Positions 38,068 to 47,845 of a DNA stretch of 64,000 nucleotides are shown here, one piece after another (position 1 is the first letter of the stretch; each line of letters starts with the position of its first letter). The notes beneath the pieces were generated by a model. That model did not search any database. It saw nothing but the letters and a program-made list of their open reading frames with translations, and was not told the DNA's origin. The stretch lies in assembly GCF_017355525.1 (NCBI RefSeq), contig NZ_CP067395.1, positions 5,344,501-5,408,500 on the forward strand, written 5' to 3'. The DNA is from Lysobacter enzymogenes. Lineage in GTDB: Bacteria > Pseudomonadota > Gammaproteobacteria > Xanthomonadales > Xanthomonadaceae. A program made the position numbers and the translations under genes.

Positions 38068-39045
38068 ATGAGTGCGTCACCCGAACCCCTAGCCGCCGCT
38101 GCGCTGTCCCCCCTCGCCGCGGCCGACGCGCCGGCGCTGCCGGCGCAGGCGCTGAGCCACCTCGACCGGCTCGAGGCCGAGAGCATCCACATCCTGCGCG
38201 AGGTCGCGGCCGAGTTCCGCAACCCGGTGATGCTCTATTCCATCGGCAAGGACAGCTCGGTGCTGCTGCACCTGCTGCTCAAGGCCTTCTACCCCGCGCG
38301 CCCGCCGATCCCGCTGCTGCACGTGGACACCGGCTGGAAGTTCCGCGAGATGATCGCCTTCCGCGACCGCCGCGCCGCCGAGACCGGCGTCGACCTGCGC
38401 GTGCACATGAATCCCGACGGCCTGGCCCAGGGCATCGGCCCGGTCAGCCACGGCGCCGCCGTGCACACCGACGTGATGAAGACCCAGGCGCTGAAGCAGG
38501 CCCTGGACTGGAACAAGTTCGACGCCGCCATCGGCGGCGCGCGCCGCGACGAGGAAAAGTCGCGCGCCAAGGAACGCATCTTCTCGTTCCGCAATCCGCA
38601 GCACCGCTGGGATCCGAAGAACCAGCGCCCGGAGCTGTGGAACCTGTACAACACCCGCATCCATTCCGGCGAGAGCGTGCGGGTGTTCCCGATCTCGAAC
38701 TGGACCGAGCTCGACGTGTGGCTGTACATCTACCGCGAACGCATTCCGGTGCCGTCGCTGTACTTCGCCGCCAAGCGCCCGGTGGTGGAACGCGACGGCG
38801 CGCTGATCCTGGTCGACGACGAACGCCTGCCGCTGCGCGCCGGCGAAACCCCGCAACTGCGCGACGTGCGCTTCCGCACCCTGGGCTGCTATCCGCTGAC
38901 CGGCGCGATCGAATCGCAGGCCGACACGCTGGAGAAGATCATCGCCGAGATGCTGGTCGCCACCACCTCCGAACGTCAGGGCCGCATGATCGACCACGAT
39001 CCGTCCGCGTCGATGGAGCGCAAGAAGCAGGAGGGCTATTTCTGA
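38068..39045 (+). CDS. cysD: Sulfate adenylyltransferase subunit CysD
   Basis: CysD makes APS from sulfate and ATP, driven by the GTPase CysN. The 325-residue protein has [20 protein letters not shown] with the SGKDS-like PP-loop, [32 protein letters not shown], and a conserved end [23 protein letters not shown] 38068 matches the family start; the frame extends further upstream but without similarity. Its TGA overlaps the cysNC ATG by one base. Confidence 0.96.
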   Translation: MSASPEPLAAAALSPLAAADAPALPAQALSHLDRLEAESIHILREVAAEFRNPVMLYSIGKDSSVLLHLLLKAFYPARPPIPLLHVDTGWKFREMIAFRDRRAAETGVDLRVHMNPDGLAQGIGPVSHGAAVHTDVMKTQALKQALDWNKFDAAIGGARRDEEKSRAKERIFSFRNPQHRWDPKNQRPELWNLYNTRIHSGESVRVFPISNWTELDVWLYIYRERIPVPSLYFAAKRPVVERDGALILVDDERLPLRAGETPQLRDVRFRTLGCYPLTGAIESQADTLEKIIAEMLVATTSERQGRMIDHDPSASMERKKQEGYF

Positions 39046-41024
39046 TGAACGCCGAAGCCCGAACCCTCGCCGCGCGCGCCGACGCGGCCGCCGCCAACGA
39101 AGACGCCGGCGCCAGCGTGCTGGCCTTCGCCGCGCCGTCCGCGCGCCAGGCCGACTCCGCCGGCGAGGCCGTCGCCGACTACCTGCGCCAGCACGAAACC
39201 AAGAGCCTGCTGCGCTTCATCACCTGCGGCAGCGTCGACGACGGCAAGAGCACCCTGATCGGACGCCTGCTGCACGACACCCAGCGCCTGTTCGAAGACC
39301 AGCTGGCCGCGCTCGACGCCGACAGCCGCCGCCACGGCACCCGCAACGGTCAGATCGACTTCGCCCTGCTCGTCGACGGCCTCGCCGCCGAACGCGAGCA
39401 AGGCATCACCATCGACGTGGCCTACCGCTATTTCGGCACCGAACGGCGCAAGTTCATCGTCGCCGACTGCCCCGGCCACGAGCAGTACACCCGCAACATG
39501 GCCACCGGCGCATCCACCGCCGATCTGGCGGTGGTGCTGGTCGACGCGCGCAAAGGCCTGCTGACCCAGACCCGCCGCCATAGCTACATCGTCTCGCTGC
39601 TCGGCATCCGCCACGTGTTGCTGGCGGTCAACAAGATGGACCTGGTCGGTTTCGACCCGGACGTGTTCGAACGCATCGTCGGCGAATACCGCGAACTGGC
39701 CGACAAGCTCGGCATCGCCCACGTGCAGGCGATCCCGCTGTCGGCGCTCAACGGCGACAACCTCACCGCGCGCTCGCCGGCGACGCCGTGGTACCGCGGG
39801 CCGAGCGTGCTCGAACACCTGGAAACCGTCGACGTCGCCCGCGACGCCGCCGATCCGGGCCTGCGCCTGCCGGTGCAGTGGGTCAACCGTCCGCACCAGG
39901 ATTTCCGCGGTTTCGCCGGCACCATCGCCGCCGGCCGGGTGCACCCCGGCGACGAGATCGTGGCGCTGCCTTCGGGCCGGCGCTCGCGCGTGCAGCGCAT
40001 CGTCACCGCCGACGGCGACCTGGAACAGGCGACGGCGGGGCAGGCGGTGACGCTGACCCTGGCCGACGAACTCGACATCAGCCGCGGCGACGTGATCGCC
40101 AGCGCGGCGCAGCCGGCGCAGGTGGCCGACCAGTTCGCGGCGCATCTTCTCTGGATGGATGCGAATCCGCTGCTGCCCGGTCGCTCCTATTGGCTAAAGA
40201 TCGGCGCGCGCACGGTCAGCGCCAGCGTCACCGAGATCAAGCACAAGATCGACGTCAATACCCAGGCCCAGCTGGCCGCGCGCCGGCTCGAACTCAACGA
40301 GGTCGCCTGGTGCAACCTCGGCCTGGACCAGCCGATCGCGTTCGAGGCCTATCGCGACAACCGCGAACTCGGCAGCTTCGTGCTGATCGACCGCCAGACC
40401 AACGCCACCGTCGCCGCCGGCACCCTGGATTTCGCCCTGCGCCGCGCCGAGAACATCCACTGGCAGCCGGTCGACGTCGACAAGGCCGCACGCGCCCAGG
40501 CCAAGCGGCAGACGCCGCGCTGCGTGTGGTTCACCGGCCTGTCGGGCTCGGGCAAATCGACCATCGCCAATCTGGTCGACAAGCAACTGCATGCGCTCGG
40601 CCACCACACCTTCATCCTCGACGGCGACAACGTCCGCCACGGCTTGAACAAGGACCTGGGCTTCACCGACGCCGACCGGGTCGAGAACATCCGCCGCGTC
40701 GCCGAAGTGGCCAAGCTGATGACCGACGCCGGCCTGATCGTGCTGGTCAGCTTCATCTCGCCGTTCCGCGCCGAGCGCCAGCTCGCGCGCGAGCTGTTCG
40801 GCGCCGGCGAATTCGTCGAAGTGTTCGTCGACACGCCGCTGGAGGAAGCCGAGCGCCGCGACGTGAAGGGCCTGTACGCGAAGGCGCGCGCCGGCAAGAT
40901 TCCGAACTTCACCGGCATCGATTCGCCGTACGAGGCGCCGGAGTCGCCGGAGCTGCATCTGGCGACGCAGGAAGACGAGCCGCAGACGCTGGCGCAGCGC
41001 GTGGTCGATTACCTGCGCGATTGA
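39045..41024 (+). CDS. cysNC: Bifunctional sulfate adenylyltransferase GTPase / APS kinase CysNC
   Basis: A 659-residue fusion. The CysN part (to about 470) is an EF-Tu-like GTPase: G1 [10 protein letters not shown] (residues 61-70), G3 DCPGHEQY, G4 NKMD, then two beta-barrel domains. The CysC part (about 485-659) has the P-loop [24 protein letters not shown] and [10 protein letters not shown] with the phosphoserine position. Together they form APS and phosphorylate it to PAPS, the substrate of CysH. The fusion is common in Xanthomonadaceae. The frame continues upstream through cysD, but ATG 39045 is the real start. Confidence 0.96.
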   Translation: MNAEARTLAARADAAAANEDAGASVLAFAAPSARQADSAGEAVADYLRQHETKSLLRFITCGSVDDGKSTLIGRLLHDTQRLFEDQLAALDADSRRHGTRNGQIDFALLVDGLAAEREQGITIDVAYRYFGTERRKFIVADCPGHEQYTRNMATGASTADLAVVLVDARKGLLTQTRRHSYIVSLLGIRHVLLAVNKMDLVGFDPDVFERIVGEYRELADKLGIAHVQAIPLSALNGDNLTARSPATPWYRGPSVLEHLETVDVARDAADPGLRLPVQWVNRPHQDFRGFAGTIAAGRVHPGDEIVALPSGRRSRVQRIVTADGDLEQATAGQAVTLTLADELDISRGDVIASAAQPAQVADQFAAHLLWMDANPLLPGRSYWLKIGARTVSASVTEIKHKIDVNTQAQLAARRLELNEVAWCNLGLDQPIAFEAYRDNRELGSFVLIDRQTNATVAAGTLDFALRRAENIHWQPVDVDKAARAQAKRQTPRCVWFTGLSGSGKSTIANLVDKQLHALGHHTFILDGDNVRHGLNKDLGFTDADRVENIRRVAEVAKLMTDAGLIVLVSFISPFRAERQLARELFGAGEFVEVFVDTPLEEAERRDVKGLYAKARAGKIPNFTGIDSPYEAPESPELHLATQEDEPQTLAQRVVDYLRD

Positions 41025-41062
41025 GCGGCGCGGCTTCGCGCTGGCGCCGCGATCCGTCGCGG

Positions 41063-41145
41063 CGCGGTCGCGGCTCGCGCCGCTCCTACAAGGCGCTACG
41101 CCGCTGCGTCCGCCCCCTGTAGGAGCGGCGCAAGCCGCGACCGCG
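41063..41145. repeat. REP-like palindrome, GTAGGAGCGGCGC family, copy 5
   Basis: Left half CGCGGTCGCGGCTCGCGCCG followed by CTCCTACA; right half CTGTAGGAGCGGCGCAAGCC followed by GCGACCGCG. Here the two halves are arranged with the CTCCTACA ends facing inward, unlike copies 2-4. Confidence 0.87.
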
Positions 41146-41194
41146 CCAACCCAACCACGGCGTTTCTCCGCAATCCCGAAACCCCCAAAACAAG

Positions 41195-41220
41195 AACGCC
41201 CCGGCCGAAACCGGGGCGTT
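41195..41220 (-). terminator. Terminator of the GlsB-family gene
   Basis: Perfect 10-bp stem AACGCCCCGG / CCGGGGCGTT, with CTTGTTTT following on the minus strand, 27 bp after the stop. Confidence 0.88.
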
Positions 41221-41246
41221 CGCACAAGCGGCGCGAGGACCGCCGC

Positions 41247-41492
41247 TCAACTCTTGGCGGACTTGCTGCGGATGAACTCGTACAGGAACAGCAGCACGAT
41301 CGCGCAGACCACCGACACGATCAGGCCGATGAATCCGCCGCCGCCGTAGACCAGGCTGCCCACGTACGCGCCGGCGATGCCGAGCAGGATCGTCAGGATC
41401 CAGCCCATCGGATCGGCGCCGGGTTTGAAGAACCGCGCGAGGATGCCGATGACCGCGCCGATGATGATGGTGGAAATGATGCCGCCGAACAT
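41247..41492 (-). CDS. GlsB/YeaQ/YmgE stress-response membrane protein
   Basis: An 81-residue protein with three hydrophobic stretches and the family pattern: GGIISTIIIGAVIGILARFF, KPGADPMGWILTILLGIAGA, YVGSLVYGGGG and a last helix IGLIVSVVCAIVLLFLYEFI. Members of this transglycosylase-associated family are small inner-membrane proteins induced by stress; their biochemical role is unknown. It is monocistronic with its own terminator. Confidence 0.92.
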   Translation of the reverse strand: MFGGIISTIIIGAVIGILARFFKPGADPMGWILTILLGIAGAYVGSLVYGGGGFIGLIVSVVCAIVLLFLYEFIRSKSAKS

Positions 41493-41723
41493 GGCTTGCC
41501 TCCTCGGGTGGATGGGACTGCGCCCGGATCATGTGAGCGCCCGCGTCGCCGCCGCGTGAGGGCAAGCCGGCGGATTGAACCGCGGTTAAGCCGTTGCCGA
41601 AGGCCGCACAGGCCACAGCGGCGACGGGATTCGCGCGCTGTCCGCGCCGCGGCATGCACCGCCGCGCGGCAGCTTCGCCGGCGCACTCGCAGCGCTCGAG
41701 CCGTCGCGCGTTCGCCGCGGACA

Positions 41724-41752
41724 AAGAAAAAGCGGACCCGAAGGCCCGCTTT
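41724..41752 (-). terminator. Terminator of the M20 peptidase
   Basis: Stem AAAGCGGACC / GGCCCGCTTT (one mismatch) with loop CGAA. On the minus strand it is followed by TTCTTTGT. Confidence 0.8.
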
Positions 41753-41803
41753 CCCATCGTTCGCATCGGCCGCCGAAGCGGCGGCCGAACCAAGCCAGCC
41801 GCC

Positions 41804-43297
41804 TTAGCAGCAGCCGTGACCGCCGTGGCGATCGCCGCTGTCGGCGACCACCGCCGCGCCCGTGGTCTCGCCGCGCTGGCTGGCCTGATGATGCTCGGCC
41901 ACCACCCGCGCCACGCACGCGGTCACCCGCTTGCCCATCGGGATATGCAGGAACTCGTTGGGGCCGTGCGCATTGGAGTGCGGGCCGAGCACGCCGGTAA
42001 TCATGAACTGCGCGCCCGGGAACTTCTCGCCGAGCATGCCCATGAACGGAATCGAGCCGCCTTCGCCCATGTACATCGCCGGCTGGCCGAAGAACTCGCG
42101 GCTCGACGCGTCGATCGCCTTGGTCAGCCACGACGACATCGCCGGCGCGTTCCAGCCGCTCGACGACTTCTCCAGTTCCAGCGACACCTGCGCGCCGTTC
42201 GGCGGATCGCGCAGCAGCACTTCCTTGAGCAGCTCGCCGGCGCGCTTGCCGTCCAGGGTCGGCGGCAGGCGCAGCGACAGCTTCACCGAGGTGTAGGGAC
42301 GCAGCACGTTGCCGGCCGAGGCCAGCGCCGGCATGCCGTCGACGCCGGTCACCGACAGCGCCGGGCGCCAGGTGCGGTTGAGCACCAGTTCCGACAACTC
42401 GTCGGCCATCGGCTTCATGCCCGGCAGGAACGGGAACTTGTCGTAGACCGCGGTGCCGAGCACCTTGGCGGCCTGACGCGCCTGTTCCATGCGTTCTTCG
42501 GGCACGTCGACGTACAGGCCTTCGATCAGGATCTTGCCGCTGGTCTCGTCTTCCAGCCGCGACAGCAACTGGCGCAGCAGGCGGAAGCTCGACGGCACCA
42601 CGCCCGAAGCGTCGCCGGAGTGCACGCCTTCGCTGAGCACCTTGACCGTGAAATTGCCGCCGGCCAGGCCGCGCAGCGACGTGGTGCACCACAGCTGATC
42701 GTAGTTGCCGCAGCCCGAGTCCAGGCACACCACCAGCGAGGGCTTGCCGATGCGCTCGGCGAGATGATCGACGTAGGCCGGCAGGTCGTAGCTGCCCGAT
42801 TCCTCGCAGGCCTCGATCAGGATCACGCAGCGCGAGTGCGGCACCTGCTGGTCCTGCAGCGCCAGGATCGCCGCCAGCGAGCCGAAGATCGCGTAACCGT
42901 CGTCGGCGCCGCCGCGGCCGAACAGCTTGTCGCCCTTGATGACCGGCTTCCACGGGCCGAGGTCGTCGTCCCAGCCGGTCATTTCCGGCTGCTTGTCGAG
43001 GTGCCCGTAAAGCAGCACGCAATCCTCGTCGCTGCCGCCATGAGCGGCCGGAATGTCGATGAAGATCAGCGGCGTGCGGCCTTCCAGCCGGACCACCTCG
43101 ACCTGCATGCCGGGGATGGCCTGGGCCTTGGCCCACGACTCCATCAGCTTGACCGCATCGTCCATGTAGCCGTGCTTGACCCAGTCGGCGTCGAACATCG
43201 GCGACTTGTTGGGGATGCGGATGTACTCGACCAATTGCGGGACGATTTCGTCGTCCCACTTCTGACCGACGTAGCGGTCGACCTTGCTGGCGTCCAT
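41804..43297 (-). CDS. M20 family metallopeptidase with a His/Cys-rich tail
   Basis: A 497-residue dinuclear-zinc peptidase of the M20 family, closest in look to CNDP-like dipeptidases. The metal and catalytic sites are LLYGHLDKQPEM (His), GRGGADDGYAIF (bridging Asp), EACEESGSYDLP (catalytic and metal Glu) and GPHSNAHGPNEFLH. The dimerisation domain lies between about 215 and 385. The last residues, DSGDRHGGHGCC, are an unusual metal-binding-like tail. ATG 43297 is used; the frame extends further upstream without family likeness. It probably degrades dipeptides in the cytoplasm; no signal peptide is seen. Confidence 0.9.
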   Translation of the reverse strand: MDASKVDRYVGQKWDDEIVPQLVEYIRIPNKSPMFDADWVKHGYMDDAVKLMESWAKAQAIPGMQVEVVRLEGRTPLIFIDIPAAHGGSDEDCVLLYGHLDKQPEMTGWDDDLGPWKPVIKGDKLFGRGGADDGYAIFGSLAAILALQDQQVPHSRCVILIEACEESGSYDLPAYVDHLAERIGKPSLVVCLDSGCGNYDQLWCTTSLRGLAGGNFTVKVLSEGVHSGDASGVVPSSFRLLRQLLSRLEDETSGKILIEGLYVDVPEERMEQARQAAKVLGTAVYDKFPFLPGMKPMADELSELVLNRTWRPALSVTGVDGMPALASAGNVLRPYTSVKLSLRLPPTLDGKRAGELLKEVLLRDPPNGAQVSLELEKSSSGWNAPAMSSWLTKAIDASSREFFGQPAMYMGEGGSIPFMGMLGEKFPGAQFMITGVLGPHSNAHGPNEFLHIPMGKRVTACVARVVAEHHQASQRGETTGAAVVADSGDRHGGHGCC

Positions 43298-43515
43298 GAA
43301 CGGGGCCTCGGAGCTGGGGAAGGCGGCCATTTTACGCCGGCCGGGGCGTGTAGGACTTTTCCTACCCTGCGCTGCGGCTCCGCCCGACTTCTTCAGGGCC
43401 CAAGCGGCGATAACCTGTGCCCGTCGAGACATGGAGACTGTCTCCACCGGCCGACAAGGACTCAAGGAAGCAAGTTAGCCGGTCTGGAACGGAATCCAAT
43501 CTCAAGGAGCTCAAC

Positions 43516-43860
43516 ATGAAGTCGTTTGCCCTCATCGCCAAGTCGCTGGTGCTCTCGCTGGTCCTCGCCGGCAGCGCCTACGCCTCGGAGAAGGTCAATA
43601 TCAACAGCGCCGATGCGGCCACGCTGGACCGCGTGCTGCTCAACATCGGAGCGTCCAAGGCAGAAGCGATCGTCGCTTACCGCAAGGCCAACGGGGCCTT
43701 CCGCAGCGTCGAGCAGCTGGCCCTGGTCAAGGGGATCGGTCTGAAGACGGTGGAAAAGAACCGCGACCGTATTGTGGTGGGTGGGGCGCCGGCGCAAGGC
43801 GGCCGTCCGACCAACACCGCCGGCGCCCTCGCGGCGCCGCGCGCCGCCAGCAAGCGCTGA
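43516..43860 (+). CDS. ComEA-like helix-hairpin-helix protein
   Basis: A 114-residue exported protein: signal peptide to about residue 24 (cleavage AYASEK), then the ComEA domain KVNINSADAATLDRVLLNIG, AIVAYRKANGAFRSVEQLAL and VKGIGLKTVEKNRDRI with two HhH motifs. In competence, ComEA binds incoming DNA in the periplasm; many short relatives have no tested role. AAGGAG at 43504 supports ATG 43516. The Ala/Pro/Arg-rich tail is probably disordered. Confidence 0.9.
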   Translation: MKSFALIAKSLVLSLVLAGSAYASEKVNINSADAATLDRVLLNIGASKAEAIVAYRKANGAFRSVEQLALVKGIGLKTVEKNRDRIVVGGAPAQGGRPTNTAGALAAPRAASKR

Positions 43861-43957
43861 ACTAGCCTGCCGGCACCGTAAGGATGCGGAGCCGGTAGCT
43901 GATCGGGCAAGGAGGCCCGAAGGATTCGGGGGGAGGTCCCTGGACACGGAAGTATGC

Positions 43958-43989
43958 TGCCCCGCCGCGGAAGGATCCGCGGCGGGGCA
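43958..43989. repeat. Perfect 14-bp hairpin after the ComEA-like gene
   Basis: Arms TGCCCCGCCGCGGA and TCCGCGGCGGGGCA match exactly around an AGGA loop. No T run follows. It could end or stabilise the upstream transcript. Confidence 0.85.
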
Positions 43990-44098
43990 CACCCAACCGA
44001 AGTTACGCAGCCCCGCCGCCCCACCCCCGAAGCCCCGCATCCCCCAGGACGCCTTCCCCGCGTCGCTGGCTTTCGCCGTTTGCCCGCCGCAAGCCCCC

Positions 44099-44128
44099 CT
44101 GTAGGAGCGGCGCAAGCCGCGACCGCGC
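44099..44128. repeat. REP-like half element, GTAGGAGCGGCGC family, copy 6
   Basis: Only one arm, CTGTAGGAGCGGCGCAAGCC then GCGACCGCG, is present; no complementary partner lies within the next 150 bp. Confidence 0.8.
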
Positions 44129-44261
44129 AACCCCACCGGCCGGCGCCCCCTGCGCACCGCGACGAATCTCCACGCCCGGCGCCCGCCCGCCTCCTCGCAA
44201 GACTTGGGCCCCCTCCCCACACCCACTAAACTGGCCCCTCCATTCAGCCAGTCGCACCCCC

Positions 44262-44879
44262 ATGCCCACCCGCCCGTCCTGGTGCATCCCCGCCAACGAA
44301 TACCGCCGCGAGCGCTGGCGCAACCAGTTCGGCTGGACCCGCGAAATCGTGCGCATGCGCCGCGAGGACGGCCGCGACCGTCCGGCCGCGGGCGAGGAAG
44401 ACTGGGACTGGCGCCTGTCGATCGCCGAAATCGAAAGCGACGCCCCGTTCTCGGCGTTTCCGGGCGTCGACCGCGAACTGGTCCTGCTCAGCGGCAACGG
44501 CCTGCGCCTGCGCTTCGACGACGGCGAGGCCTTCGAACTGCACCCGCCGCACGACAAGCTGCGCTTCGCCGGCGAACGCACGGTGACCGGCGAGCTGGTC
44601 GACGGCCCGACCCACGACTTCAACCTGATGTGGCGCCGCGACCACGTCCGCGCCGAACTCTGGCACCGCCCGCTGGTCGGGCCGATGGTGCTGTTCGCCG
44701 AACCCGGGCAGAGCTGGGCCGTGCACCTGCTGGCCGGCCAGGCGCATTTCGCCGACGGCTCCGGACTGGCGCCGCTGCAGGCCGGCGACACCGCGATCCT
44801 GGCGGCGGGCGAGGAGCGTCTGCGCCATGTGCTGGAAGGCGGCGGCGAAGTGTTGCTGGTGCGCGTCGGCGAGGCTTGA
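44262..44879 (+). CDS. HutD/Ves family protein
   Basis: A 205-residue cupin-like protein of the HutD/Ves family. Visible pattern: Y-R-x-E-R-W-R-N...GWTREIVR at the start, WDWRLSIAEIESDAPFSAFPG, RELVLLSGNGLRLRF, a central PTHDFNLMWRR, and a QAGDTAILAAGE end. Family members accompany histidine-utilisation genes, but none is here, and no enzyme activity is established that I can point to. It may regulate or buffer metabolites. It stands alone. Confidence 0.88.
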   Translation: MPTRPSWCIPANEYRRERWRNQFGWTREIVRMRREDGRDRPAAGEEDWDWRLSIAEIESDAPFSAFPGVDRELVLLSGNGLRLRFDDGEAFELHPPHDKLRFAGERTVTGELVDGPTHDFNLMWRRDHVRAELWHRPLVGPMVLFAEPGQSWAVHLLAGQAHFADGSGLAPLQAGDTAILAAGEERLRHVLEGGGEVLLVRVGEA

Positions 44880-44975
44880 GCTGCGTTGGCGCCCCGTCTC
44901 TGCGAGCGTGCGTGGGAAAACGCGGCGATGGGTGCCGCGATCGGCGTAGCGTGGTTTGCGTCGTAGGCGAGGTGT

Positions 44976-45002
44976 CGCGGTCGCGGCTTGCGGCTCCTAC
45001 AG
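44976..45002. repeat. REP-like half element, GTAGGAGCGGCGC family, copy 7
   Basis: CGCGGTCGCGGCTTGCGGCT followed by CCTACAG: one arm of the palindrome family. Confidence 0.7.
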
Positions 45003-45106
45003 TCGGGCTTCCAGCGGCGGTTCGGATGCGAGACGAGTTTCCGGACCGACTGTGGGAGGGTTTTCAGGCCCGACGCTTTCCGCTCGGATCGCCGCGCCCA
45101 CGCCGA

Positions 45107-46750
45107 TCAGTACACATCGCGCCGATAGCGCCCGTCCGCCGCCATCGTTTCCAGCGCCTCGTCGCCGAGCGCTTCGCGCAGCACCGCATCCACCGCCGGC
45201 GCCATGCCTTCCAGGCTGCCGCACACGTAGATCGCCGCGCCTGCGTCGACCCACTCGCGCACCTGGGCGATGCGTTCGCGCAAGCGGTCCTGCACGTACA
45301 CGCGCTGCGCGCCGTCGCGCGAGAACGCGTAGTCGGTGCGTTCGATTCGGCCGTCGGCCGTCCAGGCTTCGAGTTCGTCGCGGTAATGCAGGTCGCAGGC
45401 GGCGTTGCGTTCGCCGAACAGCAACCAGTTGCGCCGGTGCCCGGCGTCGATGCGCTCGCGCAGCAAGGCGCGCAGCCCGGCCAGGCCGGTGCCGTTGCCG
45501 ATCAGGATCAGCGGCCGCGCGTCGGCGGGCGCGTGGAACGAGGGGTTGGAGCGGATGCGCAGGTCGATGAGTGCGTCGTCGTCGGCGTATTCGCTGAGCC
45601 AGCCGCTGCCCAGGCCGAGGCGGCCGTCGTCGCGGCGCATCTGCCGGACCAACAGGCGCAGCGCGCCGTCGGCGGGAATCGAGGCGATGGAGTATTCGCG
45701 ATGCGGCAGCGACGCCAGTTCGTCGGCCAGCGTCTGCGCGCTCTTGCCGGCCGCGGCGTCGATGGCGGGCAGGCGCGAACGCGCGAGCGATTCGGCCAGC
45801 GCACGTTCGTCGTCGCCGTGGCGCACCCGCGCGTCGCCATCGAAGTTCGCCGCGGCGAGCCAGCGCGCGACCTCGTCCGGCGCATTGCGCGGCCCGATTT
45901 CGGCGATGTCGCCGGCGCGCCACTGCAAGGCCGAGCCGTCGGCCGGCATCAGGGCGAGATGGAACGCGGCCGCGCCGGCGCTGCCCGGGTTCGACACCCG
46001 CCGTTCGCGCAGCCGCCACGGCGCGTAGGCCGGCGCGCTCCAGTCGGGCAGGTCGGTGCGGCCGGCGAGCAGGCCCAGGTGGTGCTGCCAGTGGCGCAGC
46101 GCGCCGGCGTCGCCGTTGTCGACTTCGACCAGATCGAACAGCGGTTGCGCGCCGGCGTGGCGCAGCCAGTGGTCGAGGCGGTGGCCGAACGCGCAGTACT
46201 CGGCGTATTCGCGGTCGCCGAGCGCGAGCACGCCGTAACCCAGCTGCGGCAGCGGCGCGGCCGCGCCCAGGGTCTTGCGCACGAACGCGGCGGCGCTGTC
46301 GGGCGCGTCGCCTTCGCCGGTGGTGCTGACCACGAACAGCGCGCGGCGGTAGTGGCTCAGTTGCGCGGCGTCGAGCGTGCCGAGCACCGCGAGGTCGGCG
46401 CCGACGCCGGCGTCGCGCAGCGCTTGCCAACTGCGCCGCGCCAACTGTTCGGCGAAGCCGGTCTGGCTGGCGAAGGCGACCAGCCATTCGCCGCGTTGCT
46501 CGGCGCGGATCTGCGGCAGCGCCTCGCGTTGCGCGCGGCGTTTGCGCGAGACCGCGACCGCCGCGACGAAACCGACGTAGGCGGCGACCAGCGCCGCGGC
46601 CATCCACGCGCGTCCGCGGCCGGGCGCGATCCAGTGCCAGGCGTCGGCTTGCGAGCGTGCCGCCAGCGCGGCGAGCGCCGCCAGCGCCAGCAGCGCCAGG
46701 GCGTTGCCGATCAGGGACAGGTCGAAGCGGCGCGACGATGCGGAGGTCAT
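45107..46750 (-). CDS. Membrane-anchored CysJ-like flavoreductase of the iron operon
   Basis: A 547-residue diflavin reductase. Two N-terminal helices (about residues 12-32 and 45-65) anchor it. A flavodoxin domain follows (AFASQTGFAEQLARRSWQAL, STTGEGDAPDSA), then an FAD part (REYSIASIPADG) and an NADPH part (LIGNGTGLAGLRALL, WLLFGERNAACDLHYRDEL, IYVCGSLEGMAPAVDAVL), ending in DVY like CysJ. Its place after apbE, DUF2271 and a PepSY protein suggests it feeds electrons from NADPH across the inner membrane, probably for iron reduction. Its ATG overlaps the apbE stop. Confidence 0.88.
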   Translation of the reverse strand: MTSASSRRFDLSLIGNALALLALAALAALAARSQADAWHWIAPGRGRAWMAAALVAAYVGFVAAVAVSRKRRAQREALPQIRAEQRGEWLVAFASQTGFAEQLARRSWQALRDAGVGADLAVLGTLDAAQLSHYRRALFVVSTTGEGDAPDSAAAFVRKTLGAAAPLPQLGYGVLALGDREYAEYCAFGHRLDHWLRHAGAQPLFDLVEVDNGDAGALRHWQHHLGLLAGRTDLPDWSAPAYAPWRLRERRVSNPGSAGAAAFHLALMPADGSALQWRAGDIAEIGPRNAPDEVARWLAAANFDGDARVRHGDDERALAESLARSRLPAIDAAAGKSAQTLADELASLPHREYSIASIPADGALRLLVRQMRRDDGRLGLGSGWLSEYADDDALIDLRIRSNPSFHAPADARPLILIGNGTGLAGLRALLRERIDAGHRRNWLLFGERNAACDLHYRDELEAWTADGRIERTDYAFSRDGAQRVYVQDRLRERIAQVREWVDAGAAIYVCGSLEGMAPAVDAVLREALGDEALETMAADGRYRRDVY

Positions 46751-47841
46751 GCGGAACGTTGCCGGGCGACGAAGCCGGGCGTGGGGCGGGCGATGAAGCC
46801 GTCGTTCTCGCGCAACACGAACAGCGCGGCGAGGCCGTGACGGTTGGCGTAAGCGAGCCCCGCATGGGCGCCGAGCACGGTCAGCGCGGTGGCGAGCGCG
46901 TCGGCGTGCATGCAGCGTTCGTGCAGCACGGTGACCGAAGCGACCGCGTTGTCGATCGGCGCGCCGCTGCGCGGATCGAGCGTGTGCGAGTAGCGGCGCG
47001 CGCCGTCGGCGGCGCCGGAAGACTGCTCGAAATAGCGGCGATAGTCGCCCGAGGTGGCGATGGCCAGGCCGTCGAGCGCGATCACCGCCGCGGCTTGGTC
47101 GTCGCGGCCGGGCTGCTCGACCGCGATGCGCCACGCCGAACCGTCGGGCTTGCGGCCGTGCGCGCGCAGTTCGCCGCCGACTTCGACCAGGCAATCGGCC
47201 ACGCCTTGCGCGAGCAGCCAGTCGGCGACGCGGTCGACGCCGTAGCCTTTGGCGATCGAGGAAAAATCCAGATACGCGCCGCCGGGTTGCAGCAGCTCGT
47301 TGCGCGCGGCGTCGAAGCGCAGACGCCGCCAGTCGACGCGTTCGCGCGCCTGCGCCAGCGGCGCGCGGCCGGGCGCTTGCGTGCGCGCGCCCGCGGGGCC
47401 GAAGCCCCACAGGTCGGTCAGCGGGCCGATCGTCGGGTCGTAGGCGCCGTCGGTGTCGGCGGCCAACGCTAGCGCGGCTTGCAGCACTTCGGCGAACGCC
47501 GCCGGCAAGGCGTGTGCGCTGCCGGCTTCGGCGCGGTTGTAGCGGCTGATGTCCGAATCGGTTTCCCAGGTGCTCATCTGCGCGACGACTTCGTCGAGCC
47601 GCGCCCGAATGCCGCGTTCGAGCGCGATCAGCGCCGCGGCCGGCGCGACCAGCTTGACCGACCATGTCGTGCCCATGCTCAGGCCGCGCAGCTCGTGCAA
47701 CGCGGCTTGCGCAGGAGCCAGTTCCAACTCCGCACCGGCGATGAAACCCTGCGATGCCGGCGCAGCCGCGGCGGTGCCGTGCGCGGGCGCCGCAACGGCG
47801 CCCGTCCACGTCCACATCGCTTGCGGCGCACGCGCGGCCAT
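46747..47841 (-). CDS. apbE: FAD:protein FMN transferase ApbE
   Basis: ApbE attaches FMN from FAD covalently to a Thr of exported proteins. The 364-residue protein has the family motifs MGTTWSVKLV, MSTWETDSDISRYNRAE, GAYDPTIGPLTDLWGFG, YLDFSSIAKGYGVDRVADWL, VEVGGELRAHG and HTLDPRSGAPIDNAVASV, then HADALATALTVLG with the Mg-binding Asp. It starts four bases after DUF4198. DUF2271 two genes upstream has an ApbE target motif. The N-terminus is long and Ala-rich and may be an export signal. Confidence 0.93.
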   Translation of the reverse strand: MAARAPQAMWTWTGAVAAPAHGTAAAAPASQGFIAGAELELAPAQAALHELRGLSMGTTWSVKLVAPAAALIALERGIRARLDEVVAQMSTWETDSDISRYNRAEAGSAHALPAAFAEVLQAALALAADTDGAYDPTIGPLTDLWGFGPAGARTQAPGRAPLAQARERVDWRRLRFDAARNELLQPGGAYLDFSSIAKGYGVDRVADWLLAQGVADCLVEVGGELRAHGRKPDGSAWRIAVEQPGRDDQAAAVIALDGLAIATSGDYRRYFEQSSGAADGARRYSHTLDPRSGAPIDNAVASVTVLHERCMHADALATALTVLGAHAGLAYANRHGLAALFVLRENDGFIARPTPGFVARQRSA

Positions 47842-47845
47842 CGGC

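Larger units (their letters stand above)
43861..44261. other. Gap between the ComEA-like and HutD-family genes
   Basis: 401 bp without a gene. It contains the perfect hairpin at 43958-43989 and half of a REP-like element at 44099-44128. I see no promoter for the HutD-family gene that I would trust. Confidence 0.55.

Noticed and set aside
37752..41024. A 1090-codon plus-strand frame covering cysD and cysNC
   Set aside because: Only the part after ATG 39045 matches CysNC; the rest is the wrong frame of cysD, kept open by high GC.
45107..47815. A 902-codon frame joining apbE and the flavoreductase into one protein
   Set aside because: The upstream part is a wrong frame of apbE. The reductase has its own ATG at 46750 overlapping the apbE stop.
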